A stretch of DNA of 64,000 nt. Source: Pseudomonas nitroreducens. GTDB lineage: Bacteria > Pseudomonadota > Gammaproteobacteria > Pseudomonadales > Pseudomonadaceae. The notes under the pieces were generated by a model, which ran no database searches, was not told the DNA's origin, and was given only the letters and a program-made list of their open reading frames with translations. The stretch lies in NCBI RefSeq assembly GCF_014204515.1, contig NZ_JACHLI010000018.1, positions 73,737-137,736 on the forward strand, given 5' to 3'. The translations under genes were made by a program, and so were the position numbers. Shown piece by piece: positions 8,670 through 18,232 of this stretch. How positions within the stretch are numbered: the first letter of the stretch is position 1; each line of letters starts with the position of its first letter.

Positions 8670-9941
8670 TTAGGCGTATAGGTTCACTCTGCCGGCAATG
8701 ATGCCAGAAACCTCGTCGGGCTGAACAGCCGCAACGTCAGCTTCGTCAGCGCCCAGCTCGTTGAAATCGCTACCTTTTTGAAGGAATTGCGAACTGTCAC
8801 CGGAGGAGGAGTGGTCGCCGACCGATGTCTGGCCGAGGGAGATACCCTGATCGGACAGCATGCTCTTTAGGTGCGGGAGAGATTGCTCGACCAAGCTGCG
8901 GATATCCGCGCTGTGCGAGACGAACTGGATGTTCGCGGAACCAGTGTCGGCGATGCGGACGTGAATGGCGATGGGGCCGAGCTCTACCGGGTTCAGGCGA
9001 ATCTCGACATTGGAGTCACTCTTCATGTGGAAGGTGGTGACTCTCTCCATCAGGCCTTTGCCCCACTCGGGGGAGTTGACCGGAACTTCGTAGCTCGGTG
9101 CCACCGGGGCCTGGTTGTTTGCCACCAGCTGAGTGTTGGAGACAAACTGGATGCCCGAGGTGATCTGCGCCGGCTGGCTGTTCTGGGTTGCCTGAGTGAG
9201 GTTTTCCAAGAAATTGCGAGCCTTGGCCTCATCAGTGACCGACTTGTCGTTCGTCTCCTTGCCCTGGACGGTGGCCAGGGCGGAAGGCATCACTGCAGTG
9301 CTCTCTGTGTCAGCTATCTGGGCCGGCCGGCGAGCGTCGGCAAGGATCAGGCTGTCGGACAGATTGTTCTTGGCCATGTTGCCCTGGTTAGGAGCTTGTT
9401 CCTGCGGCTTGGGCTGAACGTCGGGTTGTCCGTATTGGATGATCGAAAGGATGCTCATGGCCAGCGGAGAGGCCTGCAGCATGCCTTGTTCTGCAGTAGC
9501 CGCCGTAGGAGCGGGAGTAGCCGCCTGCTCGGACTTATCTTGGGATTTGGTGGAAGCTGGCGCAGGCTCCTGGCGAGCTTCGGTCTCCGTCGGTAGCACC
9601 TCGGCCGGCAAGGCTGGGGCCGAGGCATCAGCCGGGAGTTGCGCAACTGGAAGGACTTCATCCTCCGAGACTGCCGTAGGAGCGGATGGCTCCACTACTT
9701 CGGCCAGGGCGGACTCCCAGTCGTCATCGGTGAGGGCAACTTGCTGCGCTGCGCTCTTTGCAGTGGCATCAACAACCTGGGCTACCACTGGAGCTTTCGG
9801 CGTGCTGGCGCTTGGAGCTGGCGCTGCTTTGGCTGCTGCGAACTGCTTGGAGAAGTCTCCGTTGGCAGTTGCGGCCGTGGCAGGTGTGTTGACGGCGGCG
9901 GGGAGGAGGATCTGCTCGATAGCAGGAGAGACGTTCTGCAT
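8670..9941 (-). CDS. fliK: Flagellar hook-length control protein FliK
   Basis: This 423-residue protein has a long Ala/Pro/Gln-rich, weakly conserved N-terminal ruler region and a C-terminal hook domain (residues ~295-375). The domain includes VEIRLNPVELGPIAIHVRI, the switch region that changes export specificity by acting on FlhB. It lies 9 bases after fliJ. A second FliK-like protein is encoded at 18210-19343. Confidence 0.93.
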   Translation of the reverse strand: MQNVSPAIEQILLPAAVNTPATAATANGDFSKQFAAAKAAPAPSASTPKAPVVAQVVDATAKSAAQQVALTDDDWESALAEVVEPSAPTAVSEDEVLPVAQLPADASAPALPAEVLPTETEARQEPAPASTKSQDKSEQAATPAPTAATAEQGMLQASPLAMSILSIIQYGQPDVQPKPQEQAPNQGNMAKNNLSDSLILADARRPAQIADTESTAVMPSALATVQGKETNDKSVTDEAKARNFLENLTQATQNSQPAQITSGIQFVSNTQLVANNQAPVAPSYEVPVNSPEWGKGLMERVTTFHMKSDSNVEIRLNPVELGPIAIHVRIADTGSANIQFVSHSADIRSLVEQSLPHLKSMLSDQGISLGQTSVGDHSSSGDSSQFLQKGSDFNELGADEADVAAVQPDEVSGIIAGRVNLYA

Positions 9942-9949
9942 GATTGGGC

Positions 9950-10411
9950 CTAGTTAAGTCCGAATGCCGTGGCTCGGCGGGTGAACATCTGGCCGCAAAT
10001 CTCGTCTGCAGCTTTCTGTTCACGCCGGGATTCCTGCACGCGCGCCTTTTCAATCCGGCGCCCCTGCAGCATTTCGCGTGACTTCAGCTCGCGATACTCT
10101 CCGCGCCACTCATCCTGCTTAACCTCCACGTCCTTTGAACTGGAGAGGTAGGCCTGGCGGGCTTCTTCGATAGCCCTGTCGAGGGCTTTCATGAAGGTGC
10201 GGTAGTTCTGGGCTGAAATCGCATCCATTCCGGCGCGCATCATGCGCTGCATCTCGTCCAGGTACTGGGTACGGTACTCCAGCAGCTGCGTTACGCTATT
10301 TGCAGCTTCTTGCTGGTTCCGTTGGCTGTTGGCCAGGCGATTAGTTGCCCGTTCCACAAGCTCGCGGGACTGTTCGATGATGAGGTCAAGGGCGTTTTTG
10401 TTATTGGTCAC
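9950..10411 (-). CDS. fliJ: Flagellar export chaperone FliJ
   Basis: A 153-residue, highly charged, Arg/Gln/Glu-rich protein predicted as one antiparallel coiled coil, the FliJ fold. FliJ is the stalk that links the FliI ATPase ring to FlhA. Sequence similarity in this family is low, so the position directly after fliI is the main support. Confidence 0.9.
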   Translation of the reverse strand: MTNNKNALDLIIEQSRELVERATNRLANSQRNQQEAANSVTQLLEYRTQYLDEMQRMMRAGMDAISAQNYRTFMKALDRAIEEARQAYLSSSKDVEVKQDEWRGEYRELKSREMLQGRRIEKARVQESRREQKAADEICGQMFTRRATAFGLN

Positions 10412-10431
10412 TTATCGGCCTTTGATGTCAG

Positions 10432-11814
10432 TCACGGGATGATAGCAGTGAGAGTTGCCAAAGTGTCGGCAATATCCGACTTCTCATTGATCCGTTGCTG
10501 CAGGAAACGCTCGATTACTGGGTATCTGTTCACAGCCCTGTCTGTTTCCAGATCACGGCCGGGGACATATGCGCCCACCATGACCATGTCGACGTTGCGC
10601 TGGTACTTGGACAGGAGCTTTTTGAGCTGTTGCGCTTTCTGCAACTGTTCCTGGCTGACGACGTTGACCATGACTCGGCTGATCGAGGCCTCGATGTCGA
10701 TAGCAGGGTAGTGCCCAGACTCAGCGAGCTGGCGCGACAACACGATGTGCCCATCGAGGATGGCGCGGGCGTTGTCGGCCACCGGATCTTGTTGGTCGTC
10801 ACCTTCGGTCAACACGGTGTAGAACGCCGTGATTGAACCGCCTCCGACGTCGCCGTTGCCGGTACGCTCGACAAGGCGAGGCAGCTTGGAAAACACAGAC
10901 GGCGGGTATCCCTTGGTGGCCGGGGGCTCGCCGACGGCTTGGGCGATCTCGCGCTGGGCCATGCAGTAGCGGGTGAGGGAGTCCATGATGAGCAGGACGT
11001 TCATGCCTTTGTCACGGAAGTCCTCGGCCAGACGAGTAGCGTAGGCAGCACCTTGCAGGCGCTTAAGTGCCGATACATCAGCTGGCGCTGCAACCACAAC
11101 CGCGCGGGAGATACCTTCCTCACCAAGAATCTCCTCGATGAACTCCTTCACCTCACGGCCACGTTCGCCGATCAGGCCTACTACGATCACATCCGCATCG
11201 GTGTAGCGTGCCATCATGCCCAGTAGAACCGATTTGCCGACGCCAGAGCCGGCGAACAGGCCCATGCGTTGGCCCCGGCCGACAGAGAGGAGGCCGTTGA
11301 TGGCGCGCACGCCAACGTCGATCTGCTCTTTGACTGGAGCGCGGGTCATCGGGTTGATTGTAGGGCCGGCCAGGGTTCCGTACTCTGCGTGGATCAGCGG
11401 GCCCTTGCCATCGAGCGGCACGCCGCTGCCATCAACGACTCGGCCCAGTAGCTGATTGCCAAGCGGGAATCTGCGAGCACCAGTGCCGCCTGCCAGGCCT
11501 GGGAGAGGGAACACTCGCGCGCCTTTCTGCAGGCTGTGTGTCTCTTCCAGAGGCATGATGCGCAGGGTGGAGCCGTTGAAGCCAACGACCTCTGCCTCGG
11601 CGTATTCGCCTTCGTATGGCGCAGCTTTACGATCCTTGGACGCGGTCAGCTCGACCAGGCAAACCCCACCGATTGGGATGTTGATCCCAACGGCCTCAAG
11701 GACTAGGCCGGTAGCTTTGACCAGGCGGCCTACCACCTGGACGTCGCTTACAGCGTCGATACGCTTGTCAGCTTCTTCCAGGGGTTTAAGCCAGCGGTTG
11801 ATGTGCTCGGACAT
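10432..11814 (-). CDS. fliI: Flagellum-specific ATPase FliI
   Basis: The 460-residue protein has the F1-type ATPase fold. Walker A AGSGVGKS is at residues 188-195, Walker B lies in VLLIMDSLTRY, and the catalytic-glutamate segment GLIGERGREVKEF is present. It energises loading of flagellar export substrates. The start is 2 bases downstream of the fliH stop. Confidence 0.97.
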   Translation of the reverse strand: MSEHINRWLKPLEEADKRIDAVSDVQVVGRLVKATGLVLEAVGINIPIGGVCLVELTASKDRKAAPYEGEYAEAEVVGFNGSTLRIMPLEETHSLQKGARVFPLPGLAGGTGARRFPLGNQLLGRVVDGSGVPLDGKGPLIHAEYGTLAGPTINPMTRAPVKEQIDVGVRAINGLLSVGRGQRMGLFAGSGVGKSVLLGMMARYTDADVIVVGLIGERGREVKEFIEEILGEEGISRAVVVAAPADVSALKRLQGAAYATRLAEDFRDKGMNVLLIMDSLTRYCMAQREIAQAVGEPPATKGYPPSVFSKLPRLVERTGNGDVGGGSITAFYTVLTEGDDQQDPVADNARAILDGHIVLSRQLAESGHYPAIDIEASISRVMVNVVSQEQLQKAQQLKKLLSKYQRNVDMVMVGAYVPGRDLETDRAVNRYPVIERFLQQRINEKSDIADTLATLTAIIP

Positions 11815-11816
11815 GC

Positions 11817-12515
11817 TTACGCGTCCCCCAGGGACAGTGCATTGCTCAGATGAGCCCAGCGGGTTTCGATGGACGCGTCGATCTCACCCTGCTCGTTGGT
11901 GACTCTGCAGCCCCCTCGGTGCAGCGATTCGTCAGCCACCACAGTCCAGCCGGCGGCATCGAGAGCTTCAGCGTGGGCTTCACGCACGATTGCGATGTCT
12001 TCGGGGTTCAACCACAGCTTTGGTTTGCCGAGAACCTCAGGGTCAGACTTAAGCAGGTCAGCAACAGTCTGGGCCACTGCGCTGACGTTCAGGTCGATCA
12101 CGTGTCCAACCAGCTTGTGCGCGACTTTTACCGCTAGCTCAGCGATTCGCTGTGCGATGACCCTGTCATTGTCTTTGAGCGCTTCGAAGAAGGCCTCCTG
12201 GGCCTCCCTGATCGGCGCAACGAACTGGACTACCGCTCGGGCAGCCTCATCCGAAGCTTCTTGGTAAGCCTTGTTGCGGCCTTCTTCCAGCCCTTGTGCA
12301 AGCCCTTCGGCGTGGCCCTGCGAGAAGCCGGCCTTGTGGCCGGCCTCCGTAGCTTCTTCGCGCAGAATCTGCAGCTCTGTCTTTTGCTCGAACTTCGCAG
12401 CCGGTGCCGTGCCGGCCACCTCTGCCTTTGCGGCAGCGGTGGGGGCAGGGGCGAGCTCGCTCAGTTCCTGCAGCTTCCAGGGCCTCCAGGAGTGCTGAGG
12501 ATCGAACTCAGACAT
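11817..12515 (-). CDS. fliH: Flagellar export regulator FliH
   Basis: A 232-residue protein with an Ala/Lys-rich N-terminus, GxxxG-like helical repeats (GHKAGFSQGHAEGLAQGLEEGRN is the repeat region, residues ~57-80) and a C-terminal ATPase-binding domain. FliH holds FliI and docks it to the C-ring. It overlaps fliG by 8 bases. Confidence 0.94.
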   Translation of the reverse strand: MSEFDPQHSWRPWKLQELSELAPAPTAAAKAEVAGTAPAAKFEQKTELQILREEATEAGHKAGFSQGHAEGLAQGLEEGRNKAYQEASDEAARAVVQFVAPIREAQEAFFEALKDNDRVIAQRIAELAVKVAHKLVGHVIDLNVSAVAQTVADLLKSDPEVLGKPKLWLNPEDIAIVREAHAEALDAAGWTVVADESLHRGGCRVTNEQGEIDASIETRWAHLSNALSLGDA

Positions 12516-13521
12516 ACTGGTCGTCCCCGGTCGCTAGGCTGATTTCACCAGCGGCGGCCAGGCGGCGGATGGTATCCAGGATCTCTTTCTGTTCGGCCTC
12601 GACCTCGGAAACCCGTTTCGGCCCGGTCTGATCCATTTCGTCGACGAGCATGGCGCCGGCACGCTCGGACATGTTGCGCAGGAACTTGTCCTTGAGCTCG
12701 TCCGTTGCGGATTTGAGCGCGACCACAAGGGAGTTGCTGTTGATCTCGGTGATAATGCGCTGAACAGCACGGTCTTCCAGGTCGATGATGTTCTCGAACA
12801 GGAACATTTCTTCTTCGATCTGCTCGGCCGTGATCGCGTTGGTTTCGCGGATGGCATCGAGGATCTTGACCTGGGCGGCGCTCTGGATGGTGTTGAGCAC
12901 TTCGGCCGCAGAACGGGTTCCGCCGAGCTTGGAGCGCTTGATAGTCTGGCCGGTCAGCAGGGTGTTGATCACGTGCATCATCTGGGCCTGTGCCGTCGGC
13001 TGGACGCCGTTGTGGCCAGCCATACGCTGGAGGATCTCAGCCCACTTGTCCTCGGGCAGCAGCATGAGCACCTGGCCGGCGACCTTGGGAGACATCTGAC
13101 TGAAGATGGTTGCGATGACCTGCTCGCTCTCGTCCTTGATGAGGTCAGCCGTCTGGCTGGGCTCCATCATGTCGAGCTTCTGGATGCCGCTCATGGCCTG
13201 CGAGTCTTCAACGATGCCGGACATGACGTCGTCGGCGCGCTTCTGGCCGATGGCCTCAACCAGCATGGCGTGCACACTGGCAGAGGAGTCCAGGCCGGAT
13301 GCCGCGATACGCTCAGCGGTGTCCATGAACTCTTCCAGGGCCTCTTCCATCTCCTGGTGAGTGACCTGACCGGTCTTGAGCATGTTGGTGGTGATACGGA
13401 CGATCTCGGGCTGGGGCAGGCTTTTCAGCACCGCCGCTGCAGCGTTCTTGTCGTTCTCGTTCAGCGTGTTGCTCAGGATGCTGATGCGGCGCAGCCATTT
13501 GCTTTGTGCGGGTTCGCTCAT
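12508..13521 (-). CDS. fliG: Flagellar motor switch protein FliG
   Basis: At 337 residues it has the three FliG domains. The middle domain carries the EHPQ-like segment region, and the C-terminal torque helix contains charged residues in KDKFLRNMSERAG. FliG is the rotor face contacting MotA. It lies 56 bases after fliF and overlaps fliH. Confidence 0.96.
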   Translation of the reverse strand: MSEPAQSKWLRRISILSNTLNENDKNAAAAVLKSLPQPEIVRITTNMLKTGQVTHQEMEEALEEFMDTAERIAASGLDSSASVHAMLVEAIGQKRADDVMSGIVEDSQAMSGIQKLDMMEPSQTADLIKDESEQVIATIFSQMSPKVAGQVLMLLPEDKWAEILQRMAGHNGVQPTAQAQMMHVINTLLTGQTIKRSKLGGTRSAAEVLNTIQSAAQVKILDAIRETNAITAEQIEEEMFLFENIIDLEDRAVQRIITEINSNSLVVALKSATDELKDKFLRNMSERAGAMLVDEMDQTGPKRVSEVEAEQKEILDTIRRLAAAGEISLATGDDQYV

Positions 13522-13577
13522 ACGTCGTAGCTCAACTCGAAAGGTTTAGGGGTGGCGTACCACCCCGTCTTGGCTGG

Positions 13578-15392
13578 TTACTGTTCGTTCTGCTGCTGTT
13601 CGCGCTTGAGCCACTCGGCAAAGACAGCGGCGACGATGTGCGGCTCGTTCTTGGCCATCTGCTGAAGGCCATCCAGGTTTTGCTGGTAGGACAGCTTGCG
13701 GCGGCGCGGGGTAGCAGGGGTTTGAACCTCAATCGGGTTACCGGCTTCATCGAACAGAGGCTCACCGTCCGGGCCAACGGCCTGGTGGATCGGCATAACG
13801 GCGCCGTTGTAGGCCTCAGCGGCTTCCTGGGCAGCACGAGCACGGGCAGCAATGGCTTCAGGCGAGTTTTCGGCCATGCGACGCTTGATCGGGCGGCCAA
13901 CGAAGATCCAGGCCAGCAGAAGCAGGATGGCGATCACGACGTAGCGAGCGATGCTGGTGGCCAGGTTGAAGAACTCAGGGGTTTTCCACCACGGATCTTC
14001 GTTGGTGATGTCCTGGATCTTGGTGAACTGGCTGTTGATCACTTCGACTTCGTCGCCGCGTTCGGAGGAGAAGCCCATGGCCTGGCGAACGAGTTTCTTC
14101 ACCTGTTCCAATTCTTCAGAGGTCAGCGGAACCTGCTTGGTTTCGCCCTCTTCAGTGGTTTCTTCCTTGAAGTTGACCACTACGGCGGCGCTCAGGCGCT
14201 GGATCTCTCCACGCTCGTTACGCACGTGCTCTACGGTCTTGTTGACCTCGTAGTTCGTGGTCTTGTCGCGGCGCAGTGTGCTGTTGGTGCCGACCAGGTT
14301 GGTCAATGTGCTGTCTTCGCCGGCTGCGGCCTTGGCCACTTCGGCTTTCGGCGCCGGGTAGGCAGGGTTTGGCTTGCCGTCAGGAGTTGTTAGGGGAGGG
14401 CTGTTCGGCGCGCTGTTAGTCAGAGCGCCCGGTACGCCCTTAGCGGAGTTGCCGTCACCGGAGAAGTTTTCGCTGGTCTGCTGGCTGCGAATTGCGGCTT
14501 CATTCGGCGGCTGGTTCGGGGCATAGAGCTCTGAGGTGTGCTCGCGCGCAGAGTAGTCGATCTGAGCAACGACCTGTGCTTTCACGTTCTGACGCCCCAG
14601 GATCGGGGTCAGAATGGTCTCGATGCGCTTCTGGATGATCGATTCGATCTCATCCGCGTAAGCGAGCTTTTCTTCGTTGAGCTCACGCATCGAAGATGCG
14701 TTCTTCGACAGCAGGCGACCGGTCTGATCCACCACGGTTACCGATTCCGCCGGCAAACCTTGCACGCTGGATGAGACCATGTGAACGATAGCTTCGATCT
14801 GGCCTGGGCCCAGTTCACGGCCGGACTTCAGGTGAAGGGTGACTGACGCGCTCGCCGGCTCGCGGTTACGTACAAACACGCTGTCCTTAGGTAGCACCAG
14901 GTGCACACGGGCTCTTTCGACTGGGCTGAGGCTCTGGATAGTCTTGGCCAGCTCACCCTCCAGGCTGCGCTGGAAGTTCACATGTTCTGCGAACTGGGAG
15001 GTTCCGAAGCCTTGCTTGTCCATCAGCTCGAAGCCGACGTTGCCACCCTCGGGCAGGTTGTCCTGGGCGAGTGACAGGCGCATCGGATAGACCTGCTCGG
15101 CCGGCACCATCAGGGTGTGACCGTTCTGTGTCAGCTTGTACGGAACCCCACGTTTGTCGAGCTCAGCGATGATCTTCCCGCCGTCAGACTCGGACAGGTT
15201 TGAGTACATCACCTGGTAGTCAGTGTTCCCGGCCCACATGAGCGCGCCGCCGCCAATGGCGATTACGGCGGCGCCGACGAACATCAGCGGGACGAGGGGC
15301 TTCGCCTTGATCTGCTGAACCAACTCTCTAACGGTCGGGATCGAAAAGCCTGCAGGCCGGGCATCCAGGGGCACTTGGTTTTGGTTAGCCAT
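13578..15392 (-). CDS. fliF: Flagellar MS-ring protein FliF
   Basis: FliF (604 residues) has two membrane helices (residues ~35-55 and ~470-490) flanking a large periplasmic part with a low-complexity Pro/Asn-rich insert (~310-360). The C-terminal cytoplasmic tail binds FliG. It is the first gene of the leftward operon and founds the basal body. A promoter must lie in 15393-15655. Confidence 0.97.
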   Translation of the reverse strand: MANQNQVPLDARPAGFSIPTVRELVQQIKAKPLVPLMFVGAAVIAIGGGALMWAGNTDYQVMYSNLSESDGGKIIAELDKRGVPYKLTQNGHTLMVPAEQVYPMRLSLAQDNLPEGGNVGFELMDKQGFGTSQFAEHVNFQRSLEGELAKTIQSLSPVERARVHLVLPKDSVFVRNREPASASVTLHLKSGRELGPGQIEAIVHMVSSSVQGLPAESVTVVDQTGRLLSKNASSMRELNEEKLAYADEIESIIQKRIETILTPILGRQNVKAQVVAQIDYSAREHTSELYAPNQPPNEAAIRSQQTSENFSGDGNSAKGVPGALTNSAPNSPPLTTPDGKPNPAYPAPKAEVAKAAAGEDSTLTNLVGTNSTLRRDKTTNYEVNKTVEHVRNERGEIQRLSAAVVVNFKEETTEEGETKQVPLTSEELEQVKKLVRQAMGFSSERGDEVEVINSQFTKIQDITNEDPWWKTPEFFNLATSIARYVVIAILLLLAWIFVGRPIKRRMAENSPEAIAARARAAQEAAEAYNGAVMPIHQAVGPDGEPLFDEAGNPIEVQTPATPRRRKLSYQQNLDGLQQMAKNEPHIVAAVFAEWLKREQQQNEQ

Positions 15393-15655
15393 GGTTGCTC
15401 CCTGATGCGTTGGACATCCAGTACGTGTTGATCAGCATGTAGGTGGGTTTTCCGTAGTCCATCAGATGACGACCTGCCTCAGGGCAGGTCGATGCAATTC
15501 AGTCGAATCGAGCAATTATAAATAAAATGCGCATTGGCAATGCTTCAATAAGCAGCGGTTTACCCCTGCATATGCGAACTTTGCCGCCGCCTGCTCTCTG
15601 GTAAGATTCCAGTCTTGAAGTAACTCCGTGACCAACGAATCTCGAGGACGAGCTG
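15393..15655. promoter_or_regulatory. Divergent fliF / fliE control region
   Basis: About 260 bases separate the oppositely oriented fliF and fliE, so both flagellar operons start here. AT-rich sequence around 15505-15540 contains GCAATT-N6-AAAATGC (15512-15530), one of six similarly spaced elements in the window. A small CCTGCC...GGCAGG repeat lies near 15472-15488. In FlhDC systems such regions bind FlhD4C2, but I cannot define the sites by eye. Confidence 0.5.
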
Positions 15656-15976
15656 ATGAGTGTCAGTGGGATCAATACGGCTCTGCAGTCCATGCAGACG
15701 ATGGCCAGCCAGGCCAGCGGTCTGAGCAACATTGATGGCAACGATGTGTCTGCCATGAGCTTTTCGGCCACGCTGCAGGATTCCCTGCGCAAGGTCAGCC
15801 AGGAACAGTCCGCTGCTGATCTGAAGGGCCGGCGGTTCCAAATGGGCGACCCGAACGTGTCGCTCGATGACGTTGTAACCGACATGCAGAAGGCCTCCCT
15901 GGGTTTCACCATGCTCACTCAGGTGCGCAACAAAGTGGTGAATGCCTACAAGGAGGTCATGTCGATGCCGATCTAA
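15656..15976 (+). CDS. fliE: Flagellar hook-basal body protein FliE
   Basis: A 106-residue protein with the FliE C-terminus SLGFTMLTQVRNKVVNAYKE. FliE joins the MS-ring to the rod. ATG 15656 has GAGGACGAG upstream. It is divergent from fliF, the common betaproteobacterial and enteric arrangement. Confidence 0.95.
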   Translation: MSVSGINTALQSMQTMASQASGLSNIDGNDVSAMSFSATLQDSLRKVSQEQSAADLKGRRFQMGDPNVSLDDVVTDMQKASLGFTMLTQVRNKVVNAYKEVMSMPI

Positions 15977-15986
15977 CGGTAACGGC

Positions 15987-16014
15987 TAAAGGTTCGGCGC
16001 AGGATAGCCGATAG
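15987..16014 (+). promoter_or_regulatory. FliA (sigma-28) promoter of fliD-fliS-fliT
   Basis: TAAAGGTT (15987-15994), a 12-base spacer and GCCGATAG (16007-16014) match the flagellar sigma-28 consensus closely. It lies about 55 bases before fliD and has the same spacing as the promoters before motA and fliC. Confidence 0.8.
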
Positions 16015-16069
16015 GTATAGACAATTTATTCGTAAATGACGCTTTCCTGCGACACAGCCTGGAGTACAC

Positions 16070-17431
16070 ATGGCCGCCATCACATCTTCCGGTATCGGTT
16101 CGGGTCTGAACCTGAGCGACATCCTCGATCAGCTTCGTGAAAGCGAAAACACCAAGCTGACGGCGATCACCGACAAACAGACCGCCAACAAGACCAAGAT
16201 CTCGGGATACGGCACGATCTCTAGTGCTCTGTCCAAGCTGCAGACTGCACTGACCGCCCTTGGCAGCACAGGTGCTTTCAAAGCCAATACCGTGGCTTTC
16301 AACGGCACGGGGGTGAGTGCTACCGCCACCACTGCATCGATCCCAGGTGCTTACTCGGTCAAGGTCAACGCTGTTGCAAAGGCCCACTCGATGGCTACTG
16401 CAGGCTATGCGAGTAAGTCTGACGCGATCAGTGGGTCAGGCACCCTGACCCTGCAGTCCGGCACCGGCTCTCCAGTAACGATCAACATTGCCGAGGGGTC
16501 TTCACTTACTGACATCTCTTCGCAGATCAACTCGGCCGGCCTCAACATTCAGGCATCGATTGTGAACGTGGGCGGTGCCAACCCCTACCGCCTGAGCCTC
16601 ACGGCTAAGAACTCTGGCACTGACAACGCCATCGTGCAGAGCTTCTCTGGAACTGGCGATCTGGCCACCGTGATGGGGTCGATGTCGACTATCACCGAAG
16701 CCGCAAACGCTGAGCTGGAAGTGAATGGCATGAGCATCGTGAGCTCATCCAACCAGGTCACCGAAGCGATCCCAGGTGTGACCCTGAACGTCGCAAGCGT
16801 CGGGGCCGCGCAGACGATGACTGTTGCTCAGGACACCACGGCGGTTACGAAGGCCATCAATGACTTCGTGTCGGCATTCAACAGTTACAAGTCCGCGATG
16901 ACTTCGCTAACTAAATACGACTCGGACACGAAGACCGCTGGCGTCCTCATTGGTGACAGCACGCTCAACAACGTTCAGCAGCGGATCATCAACCAGGTTA
17001 CGACACAGCTCGCCGGCAACGACGGTGGCATTACGCTCATGAACCAGCTGGGCATCCGGTTGCAGACTGATGGCACCATGGCTGTCGACAGCACCAAGCT
17101 TACCGACGCCCTTGCCAATAACCCAGAAGGGGTTCAGCGCTTCTTCGCCGGTACCGGCAACATGGGCAGTGATGGCTTGGTTTATCGCTTCAACAAGGTG
17201 CTGGACACCATGTTGAAAGAAGATGGCCCGCTCACTCTGGCCTCGAACAGCCTGACCGAAACCAACAAGCGCCTGGACAAGACCTACGATCAGCAGTCCA
17301 CGCTAATCGACGCCTACATGGATCGCATGACCAAGCAGTTCAACGCGATGGACAGCCTGGTGTCGCAGTGGAACAGCACTGGTAGCTACCTGACCAGCCA
17401 ATTCGCAGCGATGAACAAGTCCAGCAGCTGA
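16070..17431 (+). CDS. fliD: Flagellar filament cap protein FliD
   Basis: The 453-residue protein has the FliD N-terminus (SSGIGSGLNLSDILDQL) and C-terminal coiled-coil region ending near MDSLVSQWNSTGSYLTSQF. FliD caps the filament and folds incoming flagellin. A good SD (TGGAG) precedes ATG 16070. It has its own sigma-28 promoter, as expected for a late gene. Confidence 0.96.
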   Translation: MAAITSSGIGSGLNLSDILDQLRESENTKLTAITDKQTANKTKISGYGTISSALSKLQTALTALGSTGAFKANTVAFNGTGVSATATTASIPGAYSVKVNAVAKAHSMATAGYASKSDAISGSGTLTLQSGTGSPVTINIAEGSSLTDISSQINSAGLNIQASIVNVGGANPYRLSLTAKNSGTDNAIVQSFSGTGDLATVMGSMSTITEAANAELEVNGMSIVSSSNQVTEAIPGVTLNVASVGAAQTMTVAQDTTAVTKAINDFVSAFNSYKSAMTSLTKYDSDTKTAGVLIGDSTLNNVQQRIINQVTTQLAGNDGGITLMNQLGIRLQTDGTMAVDSTKLTDALANNPEGVQRFFAGTGNMGSDGLVYRFNKVLDTMLKEDGPLTLASNSLTETNKRLDKTYDQQSTLIDAYMDRMTKQFNAMDSLVSQWNSTGSYLTSQFAAMNKSSS

Positions 17432-17441
17432 TAGGTGATCC

Positions 17442-17840
17442 ATGCGGAATGAAACGGGCGGTGGTGCGTATGCGCGCGTCAGCTTGGAGTCCAAGGCTGC
17501 CGCAGCATCTCCGGTAGGCCTGGTCATCATGCTGTACGAAGGGGCTTTGCAGCGCATTCGCGCTGCAAAAATCCTGATCGAAGCAGGCGATATCCCAAGG
17601 AAGGGGGAAGCCATCACAAAGGCGATCAACATCGTTGGTGGGCTGCAGGCTGGCCTTGATCTGTCGAAACCAGATGAGTGGGCACACAGACTTGATGCAC
17701 TCTACACGTATTCGATGGAGAAGCTGGTGCAGGCAAACCTCAAGAACGACATCAGTCTGCTCACAGAGATTGAGTCCCTGTTGAGTGACTTGCTCGGTGG
17801 CTGGAAAGAGCTGGTCGAGAGAGAGAAGGGGAAAGCATGA
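17442..17840 (+). CDS. fliS: Flagellin export chaperone FliS
   Basis: FliS (132 residues) shows the family motifs YARVSLESKAAAASP and VIMLYEGALQRIRAAK near the N-terminus and a helical C-terminus. It binds the C-terminal helix of flagellin before export. It follows fliD by 10 bases and overlaps the next gene by 4 bases. Confidence 0.95.
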   Translation: MRNETGGGAYARVSLESKAAAASPVGLVIMLYEGALQRIRAAKILIEAGDIPRKGEAITKAINIVGGLQAGLDLSKPDEWAHRLDALYTYSMEKLVQANLKNDISLLTEIESLLSDLLGGWKELVEREKGKA

Positions 17841-18232
17841 GTGGTCAAATCTCTCTGACGGCGGCTTATGGCTACCTGATCGATCAGGGCCTCGGCCTCC
17901 TGGAGCTGATCCACGCAGGTGACTGGGATGGCGTTATTGCCCATCCCTCTCTCCCGCTGATGAGCGAGTCTGCGCTGACTGATCTTCACAGCAGGGCTGT
18001 CCTGCTTGAAGGTGAACGTGATCTGGCTGCTACGCGGCTCAATGAGCTGATCAAGATCTCTGCGCAGGTCACCCGGCGCTTGATGGAGCGGCGCGATGAG
18101 CTGGCCAAGCTCATTGCCGCCGGCCAGAAGCAGGCTGAGTCTGGGAACTACGGCAAGGTTTTCAATGGTCTGGTCTACGGAGAGAAAGACATCTACCGGA
18201 GAAAGACCAATGAACGTCGTGCCACCGGCTGA
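17837..18232 (+). CDS. fliT: FliT-like export chaperone
   Basis: A 131-residue helical protein that starts by ATGA overlap with fliS, the position of fliT. FliT is the FliD chaperone and in enterics also inhibits FlhDC. Sequence conservation in this family is low, so the call rests mainly on size, helical character and position. Confidence 0.7.
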   Translation: MSGQISLTAAYGYLIDQGLGLLELIHAGDWDGVIAHPSLPLMSESALTDLHSRAVLLEGERDLAATRLNELIKISAQVTRRLMERRDELAKLIAAGQKQAESGNYGKVFNGLVYGEKDIYRRKTNERRATG